From an uncultured Clostridia bacterium (GTDB lineage: Bacteria > Bacillota > Clostridia > TANB77 > UBA1234): DNA of 41,101 bases. Each line of letters opens with the position of its first letter. Position 1 is the first letter of the stretch. The stretch is from contig CAKPEV010000010.1 in the NCBI GenBank assembly GCA_934149405.1, forward strand, positions 1 to 41,101, given 5' to 3'. Of this stretch, positions 25,151-33,537 are shown piece by piece. Under the pieces are notes generated by a model. That model was not told the origin of the DNA. It searched no databases and saw only the letters and a program-made list of their open reading frames with translations. The translations under genes and the position numbers were made by a program.

Positions 25151-26526
25151 AGAAAAAATAGTATACAAAATAGAAAGTGATGAAATAACATATGGAGAAC
25201 TATTAAAAAAAGCTGAAGAATTGGCAAAATCACTAGAAAATCAAGGAATATCACCAGTTATAATATATGGGCATAAACAAATAAGTATGCTTGTTTCAAT
25301 AGTGGCATGCTTAATTGCAAAAAGAGCATATGTACCAGTAGATACATATATGCCAAAAGAAAGAATTTACGAGATTATAAAATTATCAAATGCAAATTTA
25401 ATAATAAAAAATGAAGCGATAGACATAAATGCAATTGAATGTCTAAGTATTGAAGAAATCAACAAAAAGTATAATGGTATTACAGAGAAGACTGAAAATA
25501 AAAATGAGATAGCATACATAATTTTTACATCTGGTAGCACTGGTGCACCAAAGGGTGTGCCAATATCATATTCGAATTTAGAAAATTTCATAAGATGGAT
25601 AAGTAATTTAGATGGTTTAAAAGAATATAAAAATATAACAGTATTAAATCAAGCCAATTTTAGTTTTGATTTAAGCGTAGCAGATATATACTATACTTTA
25701 TTTAATGGTCACACTTTAGTTGGATTAAAAAATACAGATAATTATGAAAAAATACTAGAAATAATAAAAAACGAAAACATAAACTTAATGGTAGTAACGC
25801 CAACATTTATAAAACTTTTATTATTAGATAATAGTTTTAATTCTAAAGATTTGGCTAGTTTAAAGTGCATATATTTTTGTGGTGAAACTTTAGAAGTGCA
25901 AACTGTGAAGAAAATAAGAGAGAGATTTGAAAATATAAAAATTATAAATGCATATGGACCAACAGAAGCAACATCAGCAGTAAGTGCAGTTGTAGTAGAT
26001 GATAAAATGCTAGAAAAAGAATATTTGCCTGTACGGAAGATTAAGTACAGCAGCTACAAAGATAGAAATAGAAAATAGCGAAATCATATTAAAGGGCACA
26101 AGTGTATTTGGCGGTTATTTAGGAGCAATTGAGGGTGGATATTATAAAGAAAATGGTGTAAATTGCTACAAAACAGGAGACTTAGGATATATTGAAAATG
26201 ATTTGTTATATTGCAAAGGAAGAAAAGACAATCAGATAAAATATAAAGGATATAGAATTGAGCTTGGAGATATAGAAAATAATTTATTAAAAATAGATGG
26301 CGTAAAAGAAGCAGTTGTAGTAGCAAAATTAAAAGAAGACAAAATAACAGTAAAACTTATAAAAGCATATATTGTAGTAGATAAAAATATTTATATACCA
26401 TATGTAAAACAAAAATTAAAAGAAATGTTGCCGGTGTACATGATGCCTAAGACAATAGAAATACTAGAGAAAATTCCAATAAATAATAATGGAAAATACG
26501 ATAGAAAGAAGTTAAAAGAATTATGA
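25113..26526 (+). CDS. dltA: D-alanine--carrier protein ligase, read through a +1 frameshift at CGG
   Basis: DltA adenylates D-Ala and loads it on DltC for teichoic acid D-alanylation. Start ATG 25113 with AAGGA 9 bases upstream. Adenylation motifs in order: FTSGSTGAPKGVP (A3), NFSFDLSVADIYYT, FCGETL and NAYGPTEAT (A5). After 307 codons (…EYLPV) frame 0 meets CGG at 26034 and stops at 26078. Skipping C26034 gives G-RLSTAATKIEIE, then KGTSVFGGYLG, YKTGDLGYIE (A7), GRKDNQIKYKGYRIELGDIE (A8) and NNNGKYDRKKL (A10 Lys), to 26526. The fused product is 470 residues. The first half alone lacks the essential A7-A10 motifs. Confidence 0.88.
26031..26037 (+). other. candidate +1 recoding site GTA-C-GGA in dltA
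   Basis: Frame 0: GTA CGG AAG ATT AAG … TAG. Shifted: GTA (C) GGA AGA TTA. The shifted Gly is the Gly of the conserved LPVG motif of DltA. Confidence 0.75.
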
Positions 26527-26750
26527 TAGATATAGAAAAAATATTATACGAAATATGTGAAGATGAGAATGTATATAATCCAGAATTTGATTTGATAGAA
26601 AATGGATTGTTAGATTCATTGGCTATGATAGAACTATTCACAACATTAGAGGATTATGGCTTAGAAATTCAGCCAACAAGAATAGACAGAAATAGATTAA
26701 GAACGACAAAAAGTATAAAAGAACTTGTAGAAGAATATTTAAAAAAATAA
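26523..26750 (+). CDS. dltC: D-alanyl carrier protein
   Basis: 75 residues, a 4-helix acyl-carrier fold with the phosphopantetheine Ser in LLDSLAMIE (Ser32). It overlaps the dltA stop by 4 bases (ATGA), so its translation would be coupled to the frame-shifted DltA. DltB and DltD are not present downstream, so D-Ala export must be encoded elsewhere or be absent. Confidence 0.9.
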   Translation: MIDIEKILYEICEDENVYNPEFDLIENGLLDSLAMIELFTTLEDYGLEIQPTRIDRNRLRTTKSIKELVEEYLKK

Positions 26751-26758
26751 AAATTATA

Positions 26759-26767
26759 TGATATAAT
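26759..26767 (+). promoter_or_regulatory. extended -10 promoter before the BofA-like gene
   Basis: TGATATAAT, with TATAAT at 26762-26767, the same box as before 3380 and 6001. Confidence 0.6.
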
Positions 26768-26793
26768 CTTTATGAAAAGGAGGAGGATAAAAT

Positions 26794-27054
26794 ATGGAAC
26801 TAATTTCAATGGTAAGTTTTATAATAGCACTTTTTATATTGGTACTATTCTTTAAGCTATTACATAAAAGTACAAAAGTAATAGTTGGATTTTTAATCAA
26901 CGCGCTAGTAGGTGCAGTTATTCTATGGGTACTTAATATATTTGGACTAGGAATTGCAATAACATGGTTATCAGCCGCAATTGTCGGAATATTTGGTATT
27001 CCAGGAGTAATAGTACTTTTAGTGTTGAAATTTGTATTTAAGATAGTATTATAA
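26794..27054 (+). CDS. BofA-like (pro-sigma-K processing inhibitor family) membrane protein
   Basis: 86 residues, BofA length (87 in Bacillus subtilis). Three hydrophobic segments; the C-terminal GIFGIPGVIVLLVLKFVF and central VGFLINALVGAVILWVLN are the family signature (IxGIxGIPG). In sporulating bacteria BofA holds the SpoIVFB protease inactive in the mother-cell membrane; members also occur outside sporulation loci. GGAGGAGG lies just before the ATG. Its presence hints at a sporulating ancestor but does not prove sporulation. Confidence 0.85.
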   Translation: MELISMVSFIIALFILVLFFKLLHKSTKVIVGFLINALVGAVILWVLNIFGLGIAITWLSAAIVGIFGIPGVIVLLVLKFVFKIVL

Positions 27055-27061
27055 TGATGTA

Positions 27062-27090
27062 TTGACATTAAAAAATTATGCATATATAAT
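27062..27090 (+). promoter_or_regulatory. consensus sigma-A promoter of the membrane protein gene
   Basis: TTGACA (27062-27067), 17 bases, TATAAT (27085-27090), a perfect consensus. A second possible -10, TGTATAAT, follows at 27094-27101. Confidence 0.85.
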
Positions 27091-27148
27091 TCTTGTATAA
27101 TTCATATATTTTCAAGTGGTTTATCAATATAATTAAGGAGGAACTATT

Positions 27149-27670
27149 ATGCTAATACGGACGTTTTGGCTTGGGTTACTATTTTACCTTATAGTTGCAT
27201 TTTTTATTTATCTATGGAGAGCAAAACGTACAATTGTTACAGAATATGACAAGGCAGTGTTCTTTATCTTGGCACCAGTGCTAATATTAAAAGATGCTTC
27301 GGCAGTATCGTTTTCTATTCTTTCGATATTCCTTTATATTGCGAATGAGATATATGATGGCAATATAATTGTACAGGTCTTATTTGCCTATAGCATAATA
27401 TGCATGTTTAGTTGTTTATTTTTTGCATGCGAAAACATAACAAGAACAGCATATATAGCATCAATTGGCATAAGCGTAGCATTTTTATATGTCGCTTTAC
27501 CAAGTGGAATAATGGAAATAACGATAATAGCAATTTGCTTGCTGATACTAATGGTATCGCTAGTTTCACTGACTGGTTCATGGTATTATCTTAGTATTGA
27601 TGAAATACTACAAGCTATTTCACCGATATTTCCAATCATATTTATTGTGGCAACATTGGTGTTACGGTAA
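27149..27670 (+). CDS. integral membrane protein of unknown function
   Basis: 173 residues with five or six membrane segments and few charged residues. ATG 27149 with AAGGAGG 8 bases upstream, a convincing start. Two in-frame CGG codons: codon 4 (MLIR) and the last sense codon (TLVLR, then TAA). Both must be read in frame to make this protein, so it is an exception to the frameshift pattern. The +1 frame at the second CGG would give only a short hydrophilic tail running into the terminator. No family recognised. Confidence 0.8.
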   Translation: MLIRTFWLGLLFYLIVAFFIYLWRAKRTIVTEYDKAVFFILAPVLILKDASAVSFSILSIFLYIANEIYDGNIIVQVLFAYSIICMFSCLFFACENITRTAYIASIGISVAFLYVALPSGIMEITIIAICLLILMVSLVSLTGSWYYLSIDEILQAISPIFPIIFIVATLVLR

Positions 27671-27726
27671 CAAGTGCAGTCACAAACTTTATGTTAGTGA
27701 TTACAAGAAAGTTTTATTAATTAACC

Positions 27727-27763
27727 AAAAATTTCATAAGATTAAATTCTTATGAAATTTTTT
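27727..27763 (+). terminator. terminator after the membrane protein gene
   Basis: AAAAATTTCATAAG … CTTATGAAATTTTT stem followed by a T run. Confidence 0.85.
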
Positions 27764-28120
27764 TATTCAAAATATTGCATAGAAAAATCGTTAATGATAA
27801 AATAATTGTGGCAAAAGAAATTTTGTCAAATCATAAATATAAAACGAGTAAAATAATTTTTAGTTCGAGATATGAAAAGTAAATTTACAAAGCAAGATAG
27901 TGATTTGAATATGTTTATCAATAATCAATTAGCCAAATATGTTTTTCGAAAATAAAAATTTATTGTTTATGAGATTGTTATTATCGGTAGATTCTTGTAA
28001 TGGTAAAAACTAAAAACAAGTGATGTGCATGATAGATAGCGACAAAGGTTAAAAAATAATAACCAAATAAGCAAGAAATAATAAATAAGAAAAAATTAGC
28101 TAACTTGAAGAAGGATTGAT
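27764..28120. other. intergenic region without a convincing gene
   Basis: No gene can be supported. One open stretch (frame through 27775-27865, TTG then …IVNDKIIVAKEILSNHKYKT… to a TAA) reads like a protein fragment but has no ribosome binding site and may be a relic. The rest is AT-rich with no strong hairpin or promoter. Confidence 0.4.
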
Positions 28121-28204
28121 ATGTTTGAATTAGCAGTAAAGCATAAAATGATGTGTTACTGTAGCATATCTGTCTTAGTGTATAGGGATGAACCTAGCAT
28201 ATGA
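28121..28204 (+). CDS. possible 27-aa small ORF
   Basis: ATG 28121 with GAAGAAGGA about 8 bases upstream, 27 residues (MFELAVKHKMMCYCSISVL then VYRDEPSI), stop at 28202. Only the ribosome binding site supports it; it may be noise. No homology recognised. Confidence 0.25.
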   Translation: MFELAVKHKMMCYCSISVLVYRDEPSI

Positions 28205-28227
28205 AGATAGAAAATATAGAAAAAGAA

Positions 28228-28253
28228 AAGCCACTCTCAAATAAGAGTGGCTA
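28228..28253 (-). terminator. terminator of the minus-strand membrane gene
   Basis: Stem AAGCCACTCT / AGAGTGGCT with 6-base loop; on the minus strand it is followed by a U-rich tail (CTTTTCTTTTTC). Confidence 0.85.
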
Positions 28254-28274
28254 AATGCATTTTTACGGGGTAAA

Positions 28275-28571
28275 TTACATTTTCTTCTTGAATATTAATC
28301 CTAATAGATTTCCGACAAGTGATACAACAAAGAAAACTGCAACATATACGAAACCAAGGAAACCATACGTTAAAAGTACAGCTGGTATAAACAATACGGC
28401 GCAGATAATAGAAAGTATAATGTTAAAACCATAAAATGCACCATATATTAATGAAACTACAAGAATTAATATTGGAAATGCAGTAAGTAGTATTACAGAA
28501 GTCTTTATAATTAGTGGTAACACGTAAAATATCAACAAAAATGCAATGAAAAACGGTAATAATTTTTTCAT
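28275..28571 (-). CDS. small membrane protein, 98 aa
   Basis: Strongly hydrophobic with about three to four membrane segments and KKKM at the C-terminus. On the minus strand AAGGAGG precedes the ATG at 28571 by 7 bases. Alone, with its own terminator. Family not recognised. The single CCG on the plus strand inside this gene is not an in-frame CGG on the coding strand. Confidence 0.8.
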   Translation of the reverse strand: MKKLLPFFIAFLLIFYVLPLIIKTSVILLTAFPILILVVSLIYGAFYGFNIILSIICAVLFIPAVLLTYGFLGFVYVAVFFVVSLVGNLLGLIFKKKM

Positions 28572-28699
28572 AAAAAATCCTCCTTCAAGTAATTGATGTA
28601 CACTAGTATATCATTATAAAATAAAATAGTAAAGTGGTAGGAATGCAAACTCTCTTGACTGTGAAATATTTTTATGCATGAACAACTTACAGCAAAAGC

Positions 28700-28728
28700 T
28701 TGTTAATTGCTTGATATTATTGTATAAT
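28700..28728 (+). promoter_or_regulatory. promoter of the MntA/HepT pair
   Basis: -35 TTGTTA (28700-28705), 17-base spacer, -10 TATAAT (28723-28728). Confidence 0.7.
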
Positions 28729-28753
28729 TTGTTTGATACAGAGGTGAGAATAA

Positions 28754-29041
28754 ATGCTATTTGGTTTAAGAAATGAAATTGTAGAAGAATTAAAACGCAT
28801 AGCCCAAAAATATGATTATGATTTTTATGTTTTTGGTTCTAGAGCAAGAGGTGATTATAAAAGAAATTCAGATATAGATATTGCCGTAGTTGGAAATGTT
28901 CAAGATGATGAAAAAATGAAAATACAAATAGATTTTGATAGTATAGATATGGAGTATATGCTAGATGTAGTGTTTGTTGAAGATTTAACAAATAGAGAGT
29001 TAATTAAAAATATAGAGAAAGAAGGTGTTTTAATAAAATGA
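28754..29041 (+). CDS. mntA: MntA-like nucleotidyltransferase antitoxin
   Basis: 95 residues, minimal nucleotidyltransferase. The GSRARGDYKRNSDIDIAV motif (GSX10DXD) holds two metal-binding Asp; the third Asp is in YMLDVVFVED. In MntA-HepT systems MntA adds AMP groups to the HepT toxin to silence it. It overlaps the next gene by 4 bases (ATGA), as usual for these pairs. GAGGTGA precedes the ATG. Confidence 0.92.
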   Translation: MLFGLRNEIVEELKRIAQKYDYDFYVFGSRARGDYKRNSDIDIAVVGNVQDDEKMKIQIDFDSIDMEYMLDVVFVEDLTNRELIKNIEKEGVLIK

Positions 29042-29415
29042 AAAGACTTGAAGAAAGAAAAAAAGATTTAGATAATGCAATAAAAAAATTGAAAGAGGGA
29101 TTATTAGAAGAGCAGGATGAATTGAGGGTGGATGGCATTTTAAGAAGATTTAGAATTGCTTTTGAACTTTCTTGGAAATGCATGAAGGATTTTCTTGAAG
29201 AAAATAAAATAGCCTATAACATAGGAAGCCCAAGAATAATACTCAAACTTGCATTTGAGCATAAGCTGATAGACAATGAGGAAAAATGGATAGAAATGAT
29301 GCTAGCGAGAAATAATTTATCGCATATGTATGATGAAAGTACATCGAGAAAAATATATACAAAAATAAAAGAAGAATATATGGAGCTATTAGAAAACTTG
29401 CAAAAGAAGATTTAA
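29038..29415 (+). CDS. hepT: HepT-like toxin / nucleotidyltransferase substrate-binding protein (HI0074 family)
   Basis: 125 residues, all-helical HEPN fold of the HI0074 subfamily. Catalytic motif RX4HXY is present as RNNLSHMY; the Tyr is the AMPylation site in HepT toxins and the Arg/His pair gives RNase activity. FELSWKCMKDFL is the family's dimer helix. Partner of the preceding MntA. Confidence 0.9.
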   Translation: MKRLEERKKDLDNAIKKLKEGLLEEQDELRVDGILRRFRIAFELSWKCMKDFLEENKIAYNIGSPRIILKLAFEHKLIDNEEKWIEMMLARNNLSHMYDESTSRKIYTKIKEEYMELLENLQKKI

Positions 29416-29433
29416 AAGTCGGAGGTAAAATAA

Positions 29434-30348
29434 ATGAGTGAAAAGAAAATGACTTCGATTGGTGGACAAGCAGTTATAGAGGGAGTTATGATGAGAGGAC
29501 CTCATAAGATAGCGACCGCTGTCAGAAAACCAGATGGAGAAATAATAATAGATGAAAAAGAGAACAAGAGCTTAGGCAAAATAGCAAAGGTTCCTATAAT
29601 AAGAGGAGTTATTGCATTTATAAGCTCAATGGTTATAGGTGTTAAATCTTTGATGTTTTCAGCTAAATTTTATGATGTAGAAGATGAAAATAAAAAAGAG
29701 AAAAAAAAAGAAACAAAAGAAAGTATGTCAGACTGGATGATATATGGTTCAGTTATTTTGGCTATTTGCATGAGTGTTGGTTTGTTTATTGTATTGCCTA
29801 ATGTTATTTCAAACATATTCGTTCCAAATAAAGAAGCGAATCCAGTGATATATAATTTAGTCGAAAGCATTGTAAAAATAGCAATTTTCTTAGGATATTT
29901 ATTTGCAGTTTCGCTAATGAAAGATATTCAAAGAACATTTGAATATCATGGCGCAGAGCATAAAACTATTTTTTGTTACGAAAATGGAGAAGAGCTAATA
30001 CCAGAGAATGTGAAAAAATACAGCAGATTTCATCCGAGATGTGGAACTAGCTTTTTATTATTTGTAGTCATAATAAGCATAATAGTTTTTTCATTAGTGG
30101 GTGTGTACGAAAATCCATTTATAAATTTAGGTTTAAGATTGCTACTACTACCTTTAGTTGCAGGCATATCATATGAAATAATAAAATTTGCCGGCAGAAG
30201 CACAAGTAAGTACATAACATGGCTTAATGCACCAGGCAAGTGGCTTCAAAGATTAACAACAAGAGAACCAGATGAAAAGCAAATTGAAGTTGCAATAGCA
30301 GCATTAAAAGCTGTTATACCAGAAAACAAGGACGATGATATATGGTAA
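29434..30348 (+). CDS. yqhQ: DUF1385 (YqhQ-like) membrane protein
   Basis: 304 residues, full-length form. GGQAVIEGVMMRGPHKIATA near the N-terminus, then YHGAEHKTI and FHPRCGTSFLL, and four membrane segments. The family is widespread in Firmicutes, function unknown, and commonly precedes prmC, as here (7-base overlap). GGAGG precedes ATG 29434. The gene at 8195 is a shorter divergent paralog. Confidence 0.93.
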   Translation: MSEKKMTSIGGQAVIEGVMMRGPHKIATAVRKPDGEIIIDEKENKSLGKIAKVPIIRGVIAFISSMVIGVKSLMFSAKFYDVEDENKKEKKKETKESMSDWMIYGSVILAICMSVGLFIVLPNVISNIFVPNKEANPVIYNLVESIVKIAIFLGYLFAVSLMKDIQRTFEYHGAEHKTIFCYENGEELIPENVKKYSRFHPRCGTSFLLFVVIISIIVFSLVGVYENPFINLGLRLLLLPLVAGISYEIIKFAGRSTSKYITWLNAPGKWLQRLTTREPDEKQIEVAIAALKAVIPENKDDDIW

Positions 30349-31154
30349 AAGATATAAATGAAGTATTAAGAGAAGCGAAAAGTATCTTAAAAGCAAATGA
30401 AATAGATGAAAGAGAAGCAAGGTTATTACTTGCTTTTTCTTTAGAAACGACAATAGAAAAATTGTTTATAAAAAAGGATATAACAGGAATCGAATATAAC
30501 AAATATATAAAAATAATAAAAAAAAGAGTCGAGGGCATGCCTTATGCGTATATAACGGGGCATAAAGAATTTATGAAATTAGATTTTATCGTAAATAAAA
30601 ATGTTTTGATTCCTAGAGAAGATACAGAAATCTTAGTAGAAGAAACAATAAAACTAAACAAAAAGAAAATACTAGACATGTGCACTGGAAGTGGTTGCAT
30701 AGCAATAAGTCTTGCAAAATACATAGATAACGCTGAGGTTGAAGGTGTAGATATTAGCAAAAGGGCACTTACAATAGCGAAGCTAAATGCAAAACAAAAT
30801 AATGTAGTCGTAAATTTTATAAATTCGAATTTGTTTGAAGAAGTGACTAGTACATATGATGTGATAGTTTCAAACCCACCATATATAAGAAAAAAAGACA
30901 TGGAGAACTTGCAAAAAGAAGTAACAAGAGAACCGGAAAAGGCGTTAGATGGTGGAGAAGATGGCTTATATTTTTATAAAAAAATAATAAAAGAAGCAAA
31001 AAAATATTTAAATGAAGAGGGATACTTAATATTTGAAATAGGTTTTGACCAAGCAAAAGAAGTATCAGAGTTATTGAAAAAATATAATTATAAAAATATA
31101 GAAATAATAAAAGATTTATCTAAAAATGATAGAGTTGTAAAAGCTCAAAAATAA
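30342..31154 (+). CDS. prmC: peptide chain release factor N5-glutamine methyltransferase
   Basis: 270 residues. A helical N-terminal domain, YITGHKEFMKLDF, IPREDTEILVE, then SAM-binding MCTGSGCIAISLA (motif I) and NPPY (178-181), which binds the Gln side chain. It methylates the GGQ Gln of RF1 and RF2. prfA, often adjacent in Firmicutes, is not next to it here. Start ATG overlaps yqhQ by 7 bases. Confidence 0.94.
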   Translation: MVKDINEVLREAKSILKANEIDEREARLLLAFSLETTIEKLFIKKDITGIEYNKYIKIIKKRVEGMPYAYITGHKEFMKLDFIVNKNVLIPREDTEILVEETIKLNKKKILDMCTGSGCIAISLAKYIDNAEVEGVDISKRALTIAKLNAKQNNVVVNFINSNLFEEVTSTYDVIVSNPPYIRKKDMENLQKEVTREPEKALDGGEDGLYFYKKIIKEAKKYLNEEGYLIFEIGFDQAKEVSELLKKYNYKNIEIIKDLSKNDRVVKAQK

Positions 31155-31169
31155 AAGGGGAGATAGAAA

Positions 31170-32108
31170 GTGTCTTTTTCATCTGAACTAAAAGAAGAAC
31201 TAAGTAAAATAAGCAATCATAATAACGAATGTTGCAAAATGGCGGAGCTTGCAGGCTATTTAATAACGAATTGTAATGTTGTAAAAGAAAACGGAGAATT
31301 CATATTAAAAATGACAACAGAGAATTCTTCAGCAATAAAAAGAGTGTATAATGCATTTAAGAAAATATATGGAATAGAGCCAATAACAAATGTTACAAGA
31401 GAAACAACTGATAATGGAATGTTGTTTGAACTTTATGTATCAGATAAAAGGGACTTGCAAAAAATATTTGAAAACTCACTTATAAATATAGATGCAAATT
31501 TGCAAATCGTGATAGATGATAAAGGAAAAATAAAAGAAAAAGAATGTTGTATGAAAGCATTTTTAAGGGGGGTATTCTTAGGCACAGGCTCAATCGCAAC
31601 ACCTGAAAATGCGAATCACTTAGAAATAGTATTAAATAATGTTGAAAATGCAAATTTCATAAATAGTATATTGCATGAACTTGGAGTGAATGCCAAGATA
31701 ATAAAGAGAAAAAAATCAACAGTCCTATATTTAAAAGATTCCGAGGAAATTTCAAAGTTTTTAATAATAGTAGGTTCAAGTATAAGTGTTTTATCTTATG
31801 AGCAAACAAGAGTAATGAAAGAATACAGAAATGATATGAACAGAAAAATAAATTGTGAAGTTGCAAATATGGATAAAGTTGCAACAGCGGCTTCAAATCA
31901 ATTAAATGATATAATGCTGATAAAAAGTAAAAACAGATTTATGGAACTTTCAAAAGAGCTTCAAGATGTTGCTTTACTAAGAGAAAAAAATCCAGAAGCA
32001 AGTTTAGAGAAAATAGGAGAAATGCTAGAGTCAAGACTTAGCAAAGCTGGAGTAAGTCACAGATTTAAAAAGATAAAACAAATAGCAGATGAATTGCGTA
32101 ATGAATAG
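31170..32108 (+). CDS. whiA: DNA-binding protein WhiA
   Basis: 312 residues. N-terminal LAGLIDADG-like domain beginning SFSSELKEELSKI, with FLRGVFLGTGSI at ~129, and a C-terminal HTH (PEASLEKIGEMLESRLSKAG then VSHRFKKI), the WhiA signature. It regulates cell division and chromosome segregation genes. GTG start at 31170 with GGGGAG upstream. The usual partners yvcJ and yvcK are not upstream. Confidence 0.95.
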   Translation: MSFSSELKEELSKISNHNNECCKMAELAGYLITNCNVVKENGEFILKMTTENSSAIKRVYNAFKKIYGIEPITNVTRETTDNGMLFELYVSDKRDLQKIFENSLINIDANLQIVIDDKGKIKEKECCMKAFLRGVFLGTGSIATPENANHLEIVLNNVENANFINSILHELGVNAKIIKRKKSTVLYLKDSEEISKFLIIVGSSISVLSYEQTRVMKEYRNDMNRKINCEVANMDKVATAASNQLNDIMLIKSKNRFMELSKELQDVALLREKNPEASLEKIGEMLESRLSKAGVSHRFKKIKQIADELRNE

Positions 32109-32139
32109 ACACAACCTAGAACATTAAGGGAGAATAACC

Positions 32140-33207
32140 ATGAAATCAATATACATACATATTCCATATTGTAAACAAAAATGCTTGTATTGCGACTTTA
32201 ACTCATATTCGAATAAAGAAAACACAATAGACAAGTATTTTGACGCGCTGATAAAAGAGATAAAATCGTATAATATAAAAGAATTAAACACAATATATTT
32301 TGGAGGAGGTACGCCATCATTTGTAGATAGCAAGTACATAAGAGAGATAATGTCAATTCTTCCAAAAGCAAACGAAGTGACACTAGAACTAAATCCAGGA
32401 ACAGTGAATAAAGAAAAATTTGCAGAATACAAAAGCATTGGAATAAATAGATTAAGCATAGGACTTCAAGCAATTCAAAACAATATTTTAAAAGAAATAG
32501 GCAGAATACACACTCTAAATGATTTTGAAGAAGCATTTAAATTAGCAAGAAGTGTCGGTCTTGACAACATAAATGTGGACTTAATGCATGGCTTGCCAAA
32601 TCAGTCAGTGCAAGATTTTAAAGATAGTGTAGATTATTTAGTAAAATTAGGACCGGAGCATATATCGTGTTATTCTCTTATATTGCATAATGATATTTTC
32701 AAAAACTTGCCAACGGAAGAAGATGAGCGAAAAATGTATTATTATGCAAAAGAAAAATTAAGGGAGAGTGGATATATTCATTATGAAATATCTAATTTTG
32801 CAAAAAGTGGAAAAGAATCAAAGCACAATCTAGTTTATTGGAATCAAGAAGAATATATAGGTGTTGGCGCAGGTGCGAGCTCGTATTTAAATGGCGAAAG
32901 ATATACAAATGTAGCTAGCATAGAAGAATATATAAAACGAATAAATAGAGACGAAAGTGTAAATATAACAGAAGAAAAACAAAATTTGGAAGATAAGTTA
33001 AATGAATATATGATACTAAAATTAAGGCTCATAAAAGGTGTAAATATAAAAGAAGCAAACGAAAAATTTAAAACAGATATAGTAAAAAAATACGAAAAAA
33101 GTTTAGAAAAATTGCAAAAACTTGGCCTAATAAAAATAGATGAAAATATATATTTTACAGATAAAGGCTTAGACCTAGCAAACATTGTGTGGGAAGAATT
33201 TATATAA
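32140..33207 (+). CDS. hemW: radical SAM heme chaperone HemW
   Basis: 355 residues. N-terminal YIHIPYCKQKCLYCDF gives the CxxxCxxC [4Fe-4S] motif (Cys11, Cys15, Cys18), then YFGGGTPS (SAM-binding), DLMHGLPNQS and a C-terminal HemN-type domain. HemW delivers heme to respiratory proteins; it is not a coproporphyrinogen oxidase (the HemN N-terminal Cys pattern is absent). Confidence 0.93.
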   Translation: MKSIYIHIPYCKQKCLYCDFNSYSNKENTIDKYFDALIKEIKSYNIKELNTIYFGGGTPSFVDSKYIREIMSILPKANEVTLELNPGTVNKEKFAEYKSIGINRLSIGLQAIQNNILKEIGRIHTLNDFEEAFKLARSVGLDNINVDLMHGLPNQSVQDFKDSVDYLVKLGPEHISCYSLILHNDIFKNLPTEEDERKMYYYAKEKLRESGYIHYEISNFAKSGKESKHNLVYWNQEEYIGVGAGASSYLNGERYTNVASIEEYIKRINRDESVNITEEKQNLEDKLNEYMILKLRLIKGVNIKEANEKFKTDIVKKYEKSLEKLQKLGLIKIDENIYFTDKGLDLANIVWEEFI

Positions 33208-33278
33208 ACCAAACCTTTCCAGAATTACAAATAAAAAAACAGTTAATACTATGTGTGAGAGCGAAGGGAGGTAAAAAT

Positions 33279-33482
33279 ATGAGAGGATTATATAACACAG
33301 CTCTTACACTTTTAATAATCGGAGGAATAAATTGGGGACTTATAGGATTATTTAACTACAATTTAGTTGATGCCCTATTTGGAAGCGCTACTTGGATCAC
33401 AAGACTTGTATATATAGTAGTTGGTGCATCTGCAATTTGCTCTTTTGGATTATTTGCTAGAACAGCAGAAAGAGATAGATAA
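33279..33482 (+). CDS. DUF378 membrane protein
   Basis: 67 residues with two membrane segments, TLLIIGGINWGLIGLF (the family signature GGxNWGLxG) and a second at ~42-60 ending in AERDR. GGGAGGT precedes ATG 33279. Function unknown. Confidence 0.92.
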   Translation: MRGLYNTALTLLIIGGINWGLIGLFNYNLVDALFGSATWITRLVYIVVGASAICSFGLFARTAERDR

Positions 33483-33488
33483 ATAAAA

Positions 33489-33512
33489 TGCATGGTATTC
33501 AAATGCCATGCA
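33489..33512 (+). other. hairpin between DUF378 and the permease-like gene
   Basis: TGCATGGTATT-CA-AATGCCATGCA stem (11 pairs, one G·T). No T-run follows, so it may be an mRNA-stabilising or processing hairpin rather than a terminator. Confidence 0.45.
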
Positions 33513-33537
33513 AATATACATAAAGCGAGGAAAATAA

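Noticed and set aside
27668..27757. A sixth shift at TTA CGG TAA ending the 27149 gene
   Set aside because: The +1 frame gives only a short polar tail that runs into the terminator hairpin; the base after CGG is T, unlike the other five.
27775..27865. Open frame reading like a protein fragment (IVNDKIIVAKEIL)
   Set aside because: No start signal and no recognised family; at most a relic.
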